Positions 63,967 through 64,000 of a stretch of DNA of 64,000 bases are shown here, in pieces; the stretch's first letter is position 1, and every line of letters starts with the position of its first letter. The stretch is from NCBI GenBank assembly GCA_949388605.1, contig CASKJV010000005.1, positions 56,781 through 120,780 of the forward strand. Reading direction: 5' to 3'. Position numbers and translations under genes: made by a program. The notes beneath the pieces were generated by a model, which saw only the letters and a list, made by a program, of their open reading frames with translations, had not been told where the DNA came from and did not search any database. Source of the stretch: an uncultured Clostridia bacterium. Its GTDB lineage: Bacteria; Bacillota; Clostridia; TANB77; CAG-508.

Positions 63967-64000
63967 TTTCATTCATAATATAATTTGTTAATAATCTATA
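63967..64000 (+). repeat. 34-bp direct repeat, copy 2 at the right edge
   Basis: Identical over all 34 bases to 28478-28511. The match runs to the last base of the window, so it may be longer. Confidence 0.75.

Overview
The window is strongly AT-rich DNA from a low-GC Gram-positive bacterium, most likely an uncultured member of Clostridia (Bacillota). The evidence is AGGAGG-type ribosome sites on nearly every gene, a T-box leader, ClpC, MutS2, MgtE and an OmpR/sensor pair of Firmicutes type, tRNA genes that encode CCA, and a single large type II fatty-acid operon. Most genes lie on the minus strand. The species cannot be named from the sequence.

Layout. 1-10 kb holds housekeeping genes on the minus strand: an SPFH-like partial gene, a frameshifted DUF1846 gene, rlmB, lepA, an unknown zincin-like protein, a phosphoesterase, tsaD and a site-2 protease. 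10.3-13.0 kb is a foreign-looking DEAH helicase gene on the plus strand with its own promoter and terminator. 13-20 kb carries lysS, three GNAT genes behind a structured leader, a tandem repeat element, and aspS behind a T-box. 20-28.5 kb has two zinc-ribbon/PH paralogues, mltG, a truncated GH18-like protein, nfeD plus stomatin, a cysteine desulfurase and a CDF transporter. 28.5-38.2 kb has a 215-bp nested inverted repeat, clpC, a two-component system, two tandem mgtE genes, an orphan gene and tRNAs Phe, Asp, Val and Tyr. 38.4-46 kb is membrane and regulatory accessory DNA (PadR with a HAAS-FtsW fusion, DUF5050, DUF4173, XRE/DUF2975, DUF1287, a divergent DUF1385). 46-50 kb has tRNA-Met, mutS2, a thioesterase and a papain-like protein.

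50-64 kb is a fatty-acid synthesis locus read toward lower coordinates: acyl ligase, birA, fabD, fabG, fabF, accB, fabZ, accC, accD, accA, fabI, acpP and a second acyl ligase. It supplies the carboxylase, the biotin ligase that charges it, the elongation cycle and two ligases able to activate exogenous fatty acids; fabH is not in the window. A 15-bp motif resembling a TetR-family operator lies upstream of both ligase genes. A small plus-strand gene cassette sits between accD and accA.

The most unusual signal is that three separate genes (DUF1846, DUF5050-like, YozG-type HTH) each need one +1 frameshift, and in all three the break falls on an in-frame CGG codon in the context T-CGG-A/T. By eye, in-frame CGG is otherwise absent from native-looking genes, apart from two in the DUF1385-like gene. 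This may be +1 recoding at a starved or unassigned codon. Other candidates are a covarying dispersed stem-loop family (13, 46 and 52 kb), a tandem inverted-repeat element at 17.2-17.6 kb, a terminator-containing leader in front of the GNAT operon, and a T-box on aspS whose specifier reads best as Asn.
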